64,000 nucleotides of DNA from 40CM-2-70-7 sp035631315 (lineage in GTDB: Bacteria; Gemmatimonadota; Gemmatimonadetes; Gemmatimonadales; GWC2-71-9). The position numbers were made by a program, and so were the translations under genes. Location: contig DASQIZ010000098.1 of the NCBI GenBank assembly GCA_035631315.1, positions 1 through 64,000 of the forward strand, read 5' to 3'. Positions within the stretch are counted from its first letter, which is position 1. Each line of letters opens with the position of its first letter. Below the pieces are notes generated by a model. That model made no database searches and was not told the origin of the DNA. It worked only from the letters and a program-made list of their open reading frames with translations. Below are positions 48,168 through 55,727 of this stretch, piece by piece.

Positions 48168-49555
48168 GAGTTCTGGTCACCGGCGCGGAGACCCCCGAGG
48201 GCCTTGCCGTCATTCGCGCCCTGGCACAGGCAGATGTCGAGGTGGTGGCCGCCGGTGATCGGCTGCTGAGCCTGGGCTTCGCGTCCCGATACCCGCGCGC
48301 GCGGCTTCGTTACACGCCGGTGCAGACGAGTCCCCGTCGCGCGGCCGAGGATATCTGCGACATCATCGATCGGACGGACCCAGACGTCGTGATCCCGGTC
48401 GGCGAGGACCTTCTGGTCACGCTGAACGAGGCCCGCCGACGCGTCGCGCGGCACGCGGTCCTCGCAGCGCCTCCGGCCGAGGTGCTGGGACGCGCACTGG
48501 ACCGCGCCAAGACCCTGTCGCTGGTGAAGCGCCTGGGAATCCCGACGCCGAAGTGGATTCAGGGGGAATCCCTCACGGAGGTCCTGCAAGCCTCCGAGCA
48601 GCTGGAATTCCCGGTGGTAATCATGCCGCGGGGACCTGCCCTCTACCGGGCGACCGCGCACACCGTGGATTTCGGCGTCGAGTATGCGGAGAGTGTTCGA
48701 GCCCTCGCCCGGATCCTTGGTCCTTGCCAGCGCGATATCCAGTCGCTGCTGGTCCACGAGTGTCTCACCGGGATCGGTCACTGTGTGAGCGCGGTCTGCG
48801 ATCAGGGCAAGGTCGTGGCGCTCTTCCCCTGCGAATGGGAACGGGAATACCCGTTGACCGGGGGCGTGAGCGTCGTCCGGCGCTCGATTCCGCTGGATCA
48901 GCGGCTGGCATCGGCCGCGGCGCGCGTGCTCGAGGCATGGGGATGGCACGGCGTGGCGATGGTCGAGTTCCGGTACGACCGCCGGGACGACGAATACACG
49001 TTCATCGGCGTCAGCTCGCGGTTTCCGACGTCGACGGCACTCGCCCTCGAAGCGGGGCTCAATCTCCCCTACCTCGTCGCGTGTCTCTTCACCGGTCATC
49101 CGCTCCCGGAAATCCACAGCCACCAGGTGGGCGTGCGCGAGCGCTGGCTTCGCGGCGACCTCATGGCATTGCGGGACGCGATCTCGAAGCCCACACCGCG
49201 TGCGCCGGCGCTCGTGCCGTACGCGCGCACGTCGTCGTTTTCACTCTGGGGCACGTTCCTGCGAGATCTCTTCTCGCGCGCGAAATCGTCGGAGTTCCGG
49301 CTCAGCGATCCGATCCCGGGAATCCTCGAGCTCGGAGCCATTCTGGGGGTTGCTGGTGCCTGGATGCGCGAGGGGCTGATCGCCCGGACCCCCCCACTGA
49401 TGCTAGAAGGCCAGCCACCACTCCCCGTCCAGCCGCGACAGAAACGTGTCCTCTCGGCCGGGTTCGAGGTCCGCGAGGAGCCCGGGGTTCCCAGCCTTCA
49501 GCAGGAACCAGGGCCCGGTAGTGGTGAATTCGCACTGAGCGGTCGAGAGCGCTGA
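48164..49555 (+). CDS. second ATP-grasp protein
   Basis: A 463-residue protein with GTG start 48164. Order: MRVLVTGAETPEGLAVI, VVIPVGEDLLVTLNEA, DRAKTLSLVKRLGIPTPKW, FPVVIMPRGPALYRAT, WGWHGVAMVEFRYDR and FIGVSSRFPTSTALALEAG. The last block replaces the metal-binding Glu-x-Asn-x-Arg seen in its paralogue at 25627 (EVNGRFWGS) with GVSSRFPTS. One ligand of the ATP-Mg site is therefore lost and catalysis is doubtful. The last 50 codons lie antisense to the 3' end of the acyltransferase gene at 49403. Confidence 0.75.
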   Translation: MRVLVTGAETPEGLAVIRALAQADVEVVAAGDRLLSLGFASRYPRARLRYTPVQTSPRRAAEDICDIIDRTDPDVVIPVGEDLLVTLNEARRRVARHAVLAAPPAEVLGRALDRAKTLSLVKRLGIPTPKWIQGESLTEVLQASEQLEFPVVIMPRGPALYRATAHTVDFGVEYAESVRALARILGPCQRDIQSLLVHECLTGIGHCVSAVCDQGKVVALFPCEWEREYPLTGGVSVVRRSIPLDQRLASAAARVLEAWGWHGVAMVEFRYDRRDDEYTFIGVSSRFPTSTALALEAGLNLPYLVACLFTGHPLPEIHSHQVGVRERWLRGDLMALRDAISKPTPRAPALVPYARTSSFSLWGTFLRDLFSRAKSSEFRLSDPIPGILELGAILGVAGAWMREGLIARTPPLMLEGQPPLPVQPRQKRVLSAGFEVREEPGVPSLQQEPGPGSGEFALSGRER

Positions 49556-50452
49556 CCGGAAGGACGGCTCGACCCGGCCACCCAGCGCGCGGGCGCCAGC
49601 GGATCGGGCCTGCCACATCGCGTGCTCCAATAACAGGCCCTGCGCCCCGGGGATGCTCCCCATCTGCAGTACCTCGGCGCGGCCATGCTTCGCCCCCGTG
49701 TAAAACAACAGCCAGCCGACCGCGCTCCCGTGATAGTCGCGAACCACGCCACCGGAGAGCCGGCCGAATTGCTTCTTCGCGGTCGCCAGGCGCAGCAGCC
49801 AGGCGAACGAGCGGAGGTCGTACGCGGGCGAGAACCGGTACGAGTGCAGGACGTCGCTTATACAGGGCAAGAGCTCCGCGGGGTCCAGGGTGGCCGTATA
49901 CGTCCCCACTGGCGGCGCGGGGTGGCCGCCGAGCACGCGGGCCCACGACATCCGGCGGCCGGGAGACGCGATCCCGCCCAGCGTGCGCCAGAGGCGCTCC
50001 GCGGCGTCGTTCCCGCAATCGACGAGGGACAGGTCCTGGGCGCCGGAGAAAAAGGCCTTCGAGAGCTTGAGCGCGATCGAGCCGGCGATCCCGGGAGCAA
50101 CCATGAGCTGGGTCGCGACCGCCGCCATGATGGGGTGTCCCGTCCAGGTCATGGGACGCGGTAACACCCCGACGAATCCTCCGACCGCGCCCTGCTCGTC
50201 TTCGTACACCCATGACGGAAATGCAGGGTCGCACCATGGGGACCCGAAGAACGTCACGTCGAAGTAGTCGGCGAGGTCCGTGGGCGATCGGCGTTCACTC
50301 AGCCGAAACGCGTGGCGGCGCAACGTGACCACGCCCGGGATGTCCTCACGACGGAAAGGCCGGATGAAGCCCTCTCCAAATGCTGTAGCGTCGGCGACGC
50401 CGTTCGCGCGCTCCGGCCGGCGCGTCCGCGCGTCAGACGGGGTCGCCGACAT
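49403..50452 (-). CDS. GNAT-family acetyltransferase, paralogue of 36051-37067
   Basis: About 349 residues from ATG 50452. N-terminal GNAT pattern: IRPFRREDIPGVVTLRRHAF, GSPWCDPAFPSWVY and MVAPGIAGSIALKLSKAF; C-terminal domain ends in TTTGPWFLLKAGNPGLL. It shares length, domain order and the FxSPW/LVDCGND blocks with 36051-37067. Its 5' end overlaps the upstream GNAT gene by 20 bp and its 3' end lies over the ATP-grasp gene on the other strand. It probably acylates a sugar or sugar-linked amine. Confidence 0.75.
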   Translation of the reverse strand: MSATPSDARTRRPERANGVADATAFGEGFIRPFRREDIPGVVTLRRHAFRLSERRSPTDLADYFDVTFFGSPWCDPAFPSWVYEDEQGAVGGFVGVLPRPMTWTGHPIMAAVATQLMVAPGIAGSIALKLSKAFFSGAQDLSLVDCGNDAAERLWRTLGGIASPGRRMSWARVLGGHPAPPVGTYTATLDPAELLPCISDVLHSYRFSPAYDLRSFAWLLRLATAKKQFGRLSGGVVRDYHGSAVGWLLFYTGAKHGRAEVLQMGSIPGAQGLLLEHAMWQARSAGARALGGRVEPSFRSALSTAQCEFTTTGPWFLLKAGNPGLLADLEPGREDTFLSRLDGEWWLAF

Positions 50453-51158
50453 GGTGCAAGTAGAAAGGGAGCGAACGCACCAGAGGCAGGTCGATGCGAT
50501 ACCTGGCAATGACCCCGTAGACCTCCCACCCGGTGCGGGTTGCCCACGCTCGCGCCGCTTCGTTGGACTCGGCGATGTGTGTCACCAGGCCGTGGAGGCC
50601 AAGATCCCGGGCCACGCGATAGAGGGCGTATTCGAACTGCGTCGCCACGCCCTTTCGGCGCGCGGTGGAAAACGCGAAAAGGTTCTCTACTTGTCCCCAG
50701 CCGCCATTGAGTGGCGGGTACATCCCCGCCCACTCGGGCAGTGTGCGGAGCAAGGCATTGTCGGCTCGCATGAGCAGCCACTGCATGCACAGCGGGCCCG
50801 ACTCGTCACACCAGACGTAGGCACGCCGCAATCCGTGCTCCCAGAACCGCAGACCCGACTTGAGCTGGTTCTGGTCATGGTCCACGTGGGTCTTGAGGCC
50901 CTCGATGAACCGTTCGGTGACCGCTATGAGGCGAACGGCATCAGATGGCGGCGGCGCGGCGGCGAGGCCGATCCGGTACCGGATCCACCGCTCCTGAGGG
51001 ACTCGCTCCGGAAAAACTTGGTGCCCCCAGGCCCCCGCGCGCGCCGTTGCACGCGCCAGGAGCGGCGGCGCGAGCACAGCTCGAGTGCCGGCGCAAATCC
51101 ACTCGCGAGGCGACGAGGAGGCGGTCACGCCAAGCTGGATTTGCACCTTTCGGGCCAT
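50433..51158 (-). CDS. GNAT-family acetyltransferase
   Basis: About 241 residues from ATG 51158 (MARKVQIQLGV). C-terminal GNAT signature: YVWCDESGPLCMQWLLMR, VENLFAFSTARRKGVATQFEYALYRV with the CoA-binding R-x-x-G-x-A turn, and VTHIAESNEAARAWATRTGWEVYG. Third GNAT protein of the locus but from a different subfamily, with the acetyl-CoA motif well preserved. It is transcribed into the GNAT gene at 49403. Confidence 0.75.
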   Translation of the reverse strand: MARKVQIQLGVTASSSPREWICAGTRAVLAPPLLARATARAGAWGHQVFPERVPQERWIRYRIGLAAAPPPSDAVRLIAVTERFIEGLKTHVDHDQNQLKSGLRFWEHGLRRAYVWCDESGPLCMQWLLMRADNALLRTLPEWAGMYPPLNGGWGQVENLFAFSTARRKGVATQFEYALYRVARDLGLHGLVTHIAESNEAARAWATRTGWEVYGVIARYRIDLPLVRSLPFYLHHVGDPV

Positions 51159-51301
51159 CGGTGAGGGAAAGCCTCGCCTTGAAGCGTCGCACCTCTTGGT
51201 GGCACCAAAAGAGGGCCGATGCTCCCGCCTCAGGAAAGCTCGATACCACAATAACACATTATTCAGTAATGGTTTACGTGTTGCACACCACCGCGAATCA
51301 A

Positions 51302-51317
51302 AGGCACGGTCCCTGCC
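51302..51317 (+). promoter_or_regulatory. sigma54-type promoter before the diguanylate cyclase, readable on both strands
   Basis: Plus strand AGGCACG-N4-CTGCC: GG 51303-51304, GC 51315-51316, 9 of 12; predicted +1 about 51328, 2 nt before the ATG. Minus strand AGGCAGG-N4-GTGCC: GG 51317-51316, GC 51305-51304, 8 of 12, facing the GNAT gene at 51158. Confidence 0.6.
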
Positions 51318-51329
51318 TAATGGGGGGCC

Positions 51330-52103
51330 ATGACTCGCTCAGAAAAACGACTCGAAGGCATCGCCGATCTCGGACTCCCCAAGCGGGAAGCCCGAAAGAT
51401 CTGGCGTGAAAGTGTCCGGCATCGCCGCGCACTGGCACGCGCGCTCGGTCGCGACGTCGGCGCCCGGGTCGCCCTGCTGGACTACCTGTTGAACGTCCGC
51501 GAGCAGACCATCGACGCTACAATCGTGGACAAGTCCGCGCTCGGCTCTCTGCACCACCAGGCCATTTCGGATGTGCTCACCGACCTGTACGACCGCCGCT
51601 ACTTCGACCAGGCATTGCACCGGGAGACTGAGCGGTGCCGACGGTACGGGACGCCCGTCTCCGTGTTCCTCCTCGACCTCGACGACTTCAAGGATGTGAA
51701 CGACCGCTTTGGCCACCAGGCGGGAGACGAAGTCCTCCGGCAGATGGGGGACCTGATCCGCGCGCATGTCCGCGGGGCCGACATCCCGTGCCGGGTAGGT
51801 GGAGATGAGTTCGCGATCGTCCTGACCGACACCCCCCAGGCCGAGGCGCTGCTGATGGCCCAACGTTTGCGGGTAGGGGTGTTGCACTGGTTCTCCACTC
51901 ACGAGGTACATGGCCGCATGCTGAACCTCACGATGAGCGGTGGCGTCGCGACGATGCCCTTAGACGCCGATGGCGCCGAGGAGCTCTACGCGGGCGCGGA
52001 CTTGGCGCTGTACGAAGCCAAGCGGAGGGGCGCCAATCAGATCTCGGCAGTGGCAAGTCCGGGTGACCCCCCACTGGGGCTCGCCGCCCTCGGGAGCATC
52101 TGA
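51330..52103 (+). CDS. diguanylate cyclase
   Basis: A 257-residue soluble enzyme. The N-terminal 80 residues are helical and unassigned. The GGDEF domain shows DVLTDLYDRRYFDQAL, LLDLDDFKDVNDRFGHQAG and the intact active site RVGGDEFAIVL. An RxxD inhibitory site (RGAD) stands five residues before GGDEF, so product feedback is expected. SGGVATMPLD and ALYEAKRRGANQI complete the fold. It makes c-di-GMP from two GTP. The riboswitch at 35757-35845 and the HD-GYP protein at 54035 are likely parts of the same circuit. The stop overlaps the next start. Confidence 0.9.
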   Translation: MTRSEKRLEGIADLGLPKREARKIWRESVRHRRALARALGRDVGARVALLDYLLNVREQTIDATIVDKSALGSLHHQAISDVLTDLYDRRYFDQALHRETERCRRYGTPVSVFLLDLDDFKDVNDRFGHQAGDEVLRQMGDLIRAHVRGADIPCRVGGDEFAIVLTDTPQAEALLMAQRLRVGVLHWFSTHEVHGRMLNLTMSGGVATMPLDADGAEELYAGADLALYEAKRRGANQISAVASPGDPPLGLAALGSI

Positions 52104-52420
52104 TGCGACACACGTTCCCGCGACTGCGGTTCGACGAAGACGAGATCATCGAACCAGCGGGGCCCGCCCTCGATCATGAGATCGACCGCAGGGTGTTCCA
52201 GCACGAGGATGCGGGTGATGCGGCGCCTTACAGCTCCGGATACGAAGCGAGTCTCCTCCTCGAGTATGCCCTCTCCCGTTCCGGGTGGCTGATGGACTTC
52301 GCGAGCGAAGGGCCTTACTGGGTGAAGCTGGAACGGGGTGATGAGTGTGTGACGGCGACCGGGGAGACGGTCGAGTTGGCACTCTGCCGAGCCGCGCTCA
52401 AGGCTGTCCAAGCTGCATAG
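52103..52420 (+). CDS. small protein resembling the phage ABA-sandwich fold
   Basis: A 105-residue protein with no signal peptide. The pattern DHEIDRRVF, YSSGYEASLLLEYAL, SGWLMDF, then WVKL and a C-terminal TVELALCRAALKAVQ resembles small phage/prophage proteins described as ABA-sandwich domains (aromatic-Ser/Thr-x2-hydrophobic helix and ALCRAAL end). It overlaps the cyclase stop by 1 bp and is probably translated with it. No phage genes lie nearby. Function unknown; a partner of the cyclase is possible by position. Confidence 0.55.
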   Translation: MRHTFPRLRFDEDEIIEPAGPALDHEIDRRVFQHEDAGDAAPYSSGYEASLLLEYALSRSGWLMDFASEGPYWVKLERGDECVTATGETVELALCRAALKAVQAA

Positions 52421-52533
52421 GAGAGCACTGAAGAGGGGGGTAGGGGCACTAATATGAGGCTGTCTGCGTCGGAGCACCCCATTGGGACCGCACCGCAGCC
52501 CCACCATTCCGGGGGCTTCGATTTGGACCGCCC

Positions 52534-52549
52534 GGGTCCGTTTGTTGCA
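52534..52549 (+). promoter_or_regulatory. sigma54-type promoter before the receiver/GGDEF-like gene
   Basis: GGGTCCG-N4-TTGCA: GG 52535-52536, GC 52547-52548, 9 of 12. Predicted +1 about 52560, 8 nt before the ATG. Confidence 0.55.
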
Positions 52550-52567
52550 TCGAACGGGCGCAATCCC

Positions 52568-53497
52568 ATGACCATGTCCTCGTCCATCCCGGCCACCGTG
52601 CTGCTTGCGGCTAAGCATGAGCGTGGACCGGTCGCCGCCGTCCTCGAAGGAGCCGGGTTCTCGGTTGTGGAGACCGAGTCCGGCGTCTCCGCCCTCGGGC
52701 GAGCGCGCGTCGTCCGGCCCGATGCCATCGTTCTGTCCCACACCCTGCCCGACATGTCGGGCATCGAAGCGTGCCGTCTCCTGCACGCGGATCCCCTCGT
52801 GGGCGGAAACGTCCCCGTGGTGATTCTGACCCCCAACAATCCGAGCCCCGCGGAACGCGTCGCCGGTCTCTCCGCCGGCGTCTGGGATTTTTTCCGGGAT
52901 CCGAATGACGCGCGCGAGCTGGCGCTCAAGCTCCAGACGTACGTAGAGGCGCGCCGCTACGCCGCTGCGACGATACCGGACGCCGGGAGCGATCCGGTCA
53001 GCGGGCTCCAGGCGCGCCCCGCTCTGTCGCGACGCATCCGGGAGTTGGGCGGGTTGATGACACGCATGCACGGCGCACTCTCGTGCATCGTCTTTGAAAC
53101 CGAAACGCCTGATCCCGCCGCGCCCAACGCGGTGGCGCAAATCACCCGCGTATCCGATGTGGTGGGGATCCTCAGTCCCACCCAATTCGCCCTGCTGGCA
53201 CCTTCGACCAACGCGAGTGGTGCCGCAGCGCTGGCCCGCCGCGTGGCCGCGAATCTCCGGCATACTCCGGCGGATGCCCGTGGCGTGAAGGCCCTTCTGG
53301 TCGGTTATGACGCCGTCGACAATCTGACCTATGCACCGATAAACCCTCCGGACCTGATCGCTCGCGCGACCACCGCCGTCCGGACTGGGAAGCCCGAGCC
53401 GGCGAACTACTGGCTCCGGCGCTACGAACCGGGTGTTGAAGGCCCGAGAAATACACCCGTCGATGCGATGGTCGCCTACGACCGGAAGGGGTCATGA
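52568..53497 (+). CDS. receiver plus degenerate GGDEF protein, phospho-site lost
   Basis: A 309-residue paralogue of the protein at 14319-15248. The receiver (about 8-125) has AIVLSHTLPDMSGIEACRLL, where His stands at the phospho-acceptor position; the Thr-bearing strand (VVILTPNN) is present. The GGDEF-like part (about 140-260) reads VVGILSPTQFALLAPST, so the catalytic motif is gone. The C-terminal block GYDAVDNLTYAP is nearly the same as in the paralogue. It should neither accept phosphate nor make c-di-GMP and may act as a scaffold or nucleotide sensor. Starts at ATG 52568; overlaps the next gene. Confidence 0.75.
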   Translation: MTMSSSIPATVLLAAKHERGPVAAVLEGAGFSVVETESGVSALGRARVVRPDAIVLSHTLPDMSGIEACRLLHADPLVGGNVPVVILTPNNPSPAERVAGLSAGVWDFFRDPNDARELALKLQTYVEARRYAAATIPDAGSDPVSGLQARPALSRRIRELGGLMTRMHGALSCIVFETETPDPAAPNAVAQITRVSDVVGILSPTQFALLAPSTNASGAAALARRVAANLRHTPADARGVKALLVGYDAVDNLTYAPINPPDLIARATTAVRTGKPEPANYWLRRYEPGVEGPRNTPVDAMVAYDRKGS

Positions 53498-54027
53498 ACG
53501 TGAATCGCCGTGTGGTGTGGGTGCTGGGCCTCCTGGCAGGCTCGGCGATGTTGGGGTCCTGCGATCGCATGCCCGTCACGCCGAAAGTCCCAGCCGCGCA
53601 GCCCGTGCCGGACACAAGGTCCGACTGGGGCTTGGGTCTCAACCTGCTGCTCAAATGCTCGCCACTCCCTGCCGACTCCGAGTCGCAGGTGATCGGACCC
53701 GAGGGCGGGACACTGACGGTGGGTCCGCACACCCTCACGGTGCCGCCAGGCGCACTCGACACCGCGACGCTCATCACGGGCGTGATGCGGTCGGACACCG
53801 TCAACGCGATCCGCTTTTCGCCGCAGGGACTCATCTTCCAGCAGCCCGCCCGGTTGGCGATGAGCTACGCGAATTGTGGGGTCTTCTGGTCGCTCATCCC
53901 GAAGCGCATCGCGTATACCACGGACGATCTCTTCATTCTCCAGATCATCCCGTCACTGGATAACATCTTCTCCCAGAGGGTGACGGGTCAGGTCTCTCAC
54001 TTTTCGCAGTACGCTATCGCCTGGTAA
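53494..54027 (+). CDS. lipoprotein with a ZU5-like domain
   Basis: A 177-residue lipoprotein; the signal ends in LAGSAMLGSC. Residues about 65-120 contain VIGPEGGTLTVGPHTLTVPP followed by GAL and RFSPQGLIFQQPARLAMSY, the pattern of ZU5-like extracellular beta-sandwiches. No enzymatic motif. It overlaps the receiver gene by 4 bp and is followed 7 bp later by the HD-GYP gene, so it is part of a signalling operon. It may be the surface component of this signalling pathway. Confidence 0.68.
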   Translation: MNVNRRVVWVLGLLAGSAMLGSCDRMPVTPKVPAAQPVPDTRSDWGLGLNLLLKCSPLPADSESQVIGPEGGTLTVGPHTLTVPPGALDTATLITGVMRSDTVNAIRFSPQGLIFQQPARLAMSYANCGVFWSLIPKRIAYTTDDLFILQIIPSLDNIFSQRVTGQVSHFSQYAIAW

Positions 54028-54034
54028 GCCGACG

Positions 54035-55603
54035 ATGAGCATGGGTGCGTCGCACCTCCTGTCGGAGGCACGTCGCCAGGAAGAGTCGGGCGCCATCGCC
54101 GCAGCCATGAGCCGCTACGGGGCGGCCATCGCAGCCGCATCGGACGATCAGGAGCTGGCCGTGCTGGCTGAGGCGCTTCGCCGGCTCGCCGTGGTGCTCC
54201 ATCAGCGCGACGAGACGGGTCGAGCCTGGGAGCTGTGCCGGCAGAGCTATCAGGTGGCCTGCGAGCTCGGCAGTGATGTGCTCGCGGCCGAAGCCATGAA
54301 CACCCTCGGCGGCCTGCATCTCTCGTCCGGCGCACTCGAAGAGGCCCGCCGGTCATTCTTGAAGGCAATCCGACTCGGCAGTCCCTCCCGTCAACTCCGC
54401 GCCCGGGCCGAACAGAATCTGGGTATCCTCGCAAACATCCAGGGCGACCTCGAAGAGGCACTGACGTGGTACCAGCGCTCCCTCGAGGCCTACAGGGAGT
54501 GCGGGGACGATCACGGCCGCGCCATCGCGTATCACAACCTGGGGATGGTGAGCCACGACGCCGGCGCCGCACCGTACGCCGAGAAGTACTTCCATCACGC
54601 GCTGGAGCTGGCCGACCGGACCGGCGACGTGTTCCTGCAGGGGATCTGCCTGGTCAGCAGGGCGGAATTGGAGGTCGGTCGGCAGCGCTTCGAGAACGCC
54701 CGCGAGCTGGCGGAGGACGCCCTCGCGCGCTTCGAGAAGATCGGCGCCGGCGGCGCGAAAGCGGACGCCTACCGCGTGCTGGGCATGATGTACCGCGAGA
54801 GTGGCCGGCCGGTACAGGCCGAAGCCCGCCTCCGCACCGCCGTCGCGCTCTCGTCAGCCTCTCAGTCGGCGCTCAACGAAGCGGAGTCACTGCATGAGCT
54901 CGCCCTGCTGTATCAGAGCACGGGGCGTGACCAGCCTGCCCTGCGCACCCTGCACGCCGCCTATGGCCTCTTCCGGAAGCTGCAGGCACGCCCGGAGCTG
55001 GTGCGCGTGGGCGGGAAAGTCGCCGAGATCGAGACCGCCTACCGGGAAGTGGTGCGAAACTGGGGCCGGTCTATCGAGTGCAGTGACGCCCGGACCTTCG
55101 GACATTGCGAGCGGGTGGCCCAGAACGCCGTCGCGACCGCCCGCGAGCTCAAGTTGGGTGAAGAGCTCGAGACCACGATTCTTCTCGGCGGGTATCTCCA
55201 CGACGTCGGGAAGATCCGCATTCCCCCCGAGGTGCTGACGAAGAATGGTCCCCTGACGTCCGAGGAGCAGGCAGTCGTGCGCATGCACCCGCTCTGGGGA
55301 GTGGACCTTCTCGCCAACATCGAGTTCCCCTGGGATATCCAGGGCATCGTGCGCTGGCACCACGAGCGTATCGACGGTACCGGGTATCCGGACCGTCTGG
55401 CCGGAGATGCGATCCCCATCGGCGCGCAGATCGTGGGGCTCTGGGACGACTACGACACGCTGACCGTCACCCGGGATCCCGCCGCGGCCCTTTCCCCGCG
55501 TGCGGCGATCGGGGAACTCCAACGCCGGCGGGAGGGTTGGTCCCCGAGGGTGTTCGAGGCCTTTCTGAAGGTCTGGCAATCGTCCGTCGCCGAGCTACCC
55601 TAA
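54035..55603 (+). CDS. TPR-HD-GYP protein (c-di-GMP phosphodiesterase)
   Basis: A 522-residue soluble protein. Residues about 20-320 are TPR repeats (AWELCRQSYQVACELG, ARRSFLKAIRLGS, ALTWYQRSLEAYRECG, AEKYFHHALELADRTG). Residues about 340-515 are an HD-GYP phosphodiesterase: CERVAQNAVATARELKLG, LGGYLHDVGKIRIPPEVL, MHPLWGVDLL and the signature WHHERIDGTGYPDRL, with metal-binding His and Asp residues in place. It should hydrolyse c-di-GMP to GMP. With the diguanylate cyclase 2 kb upstream it sets the local c-di-GMP level. TPR input domains suggest control by protein partners. Confidence 0.88.
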   Translation: MSMGASHLLSEARRQEESGAIAAAMSRYGAAIAAASDDQELAVLAEALRRLAVVLHQRDETGRAWELCRQSYQVACELGSDVLAAEAMNTLGGLHLSSGALEEARRSFLKAIRLGSPSRQLRARAEQNLGILANIQGDLEEALTWYQRSLEAYRECGDDHGRAIAYHNLGMVSHDAGAAPYAEKYFHHALELADRTGDVFLQGICLVSRAELEVGRQRFENARELAEDALARFEKIGAGGAKADAYRVLGMMYRESGRPVQAEARLRTAVALSSASQSALNEAESLHELALLYQSTGRDQPALRTLHAAYGLFRKLQARPELVRVGGKVAEIETAYREVVRNWGRSIECSDARTFGHCERVAQNAVATARELKLGEELETTILLGGYLHDVGKIRIPPEVLTKNGPLTSEEQAVVRMHPLWGVDLLANIEFPWDIQGIVRWHHERIDGTGYPDRLAGDAIPIGAQIVGLWDDYDTLTVTRDPAAALSPRAAIGELQRRREGWSPRVFEAFLKVWQSSVAELP

Positions 55604-55673
55604 CCATACCCGACAGCCCCGCTGCCCTCTTTACTGGCCTGACCCGCTCCTATTACCGGTTGGCTCCCTCCCA

Positions 55674-55703
55674 GTTGACCCCGGGCGCAAGCCCGGGGTC
55701 AAC
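55674..55703. terminator. perfect 13-bp hairpin with GCAA loop
   Basis: GTTGACCCCGGGC (55674-55686), GCAA, then the exact complement (55691-55703). A GNRA-type tetraloop closes a GC-rich stem in the gap between the convergent HD-GYP gene and the small membrane protein gene. Likely a bidirectional terminator. Confidence 0.65.
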
Positions 55704-55727
55704 GAGAGTGGATCGGGTGCTACCTGC

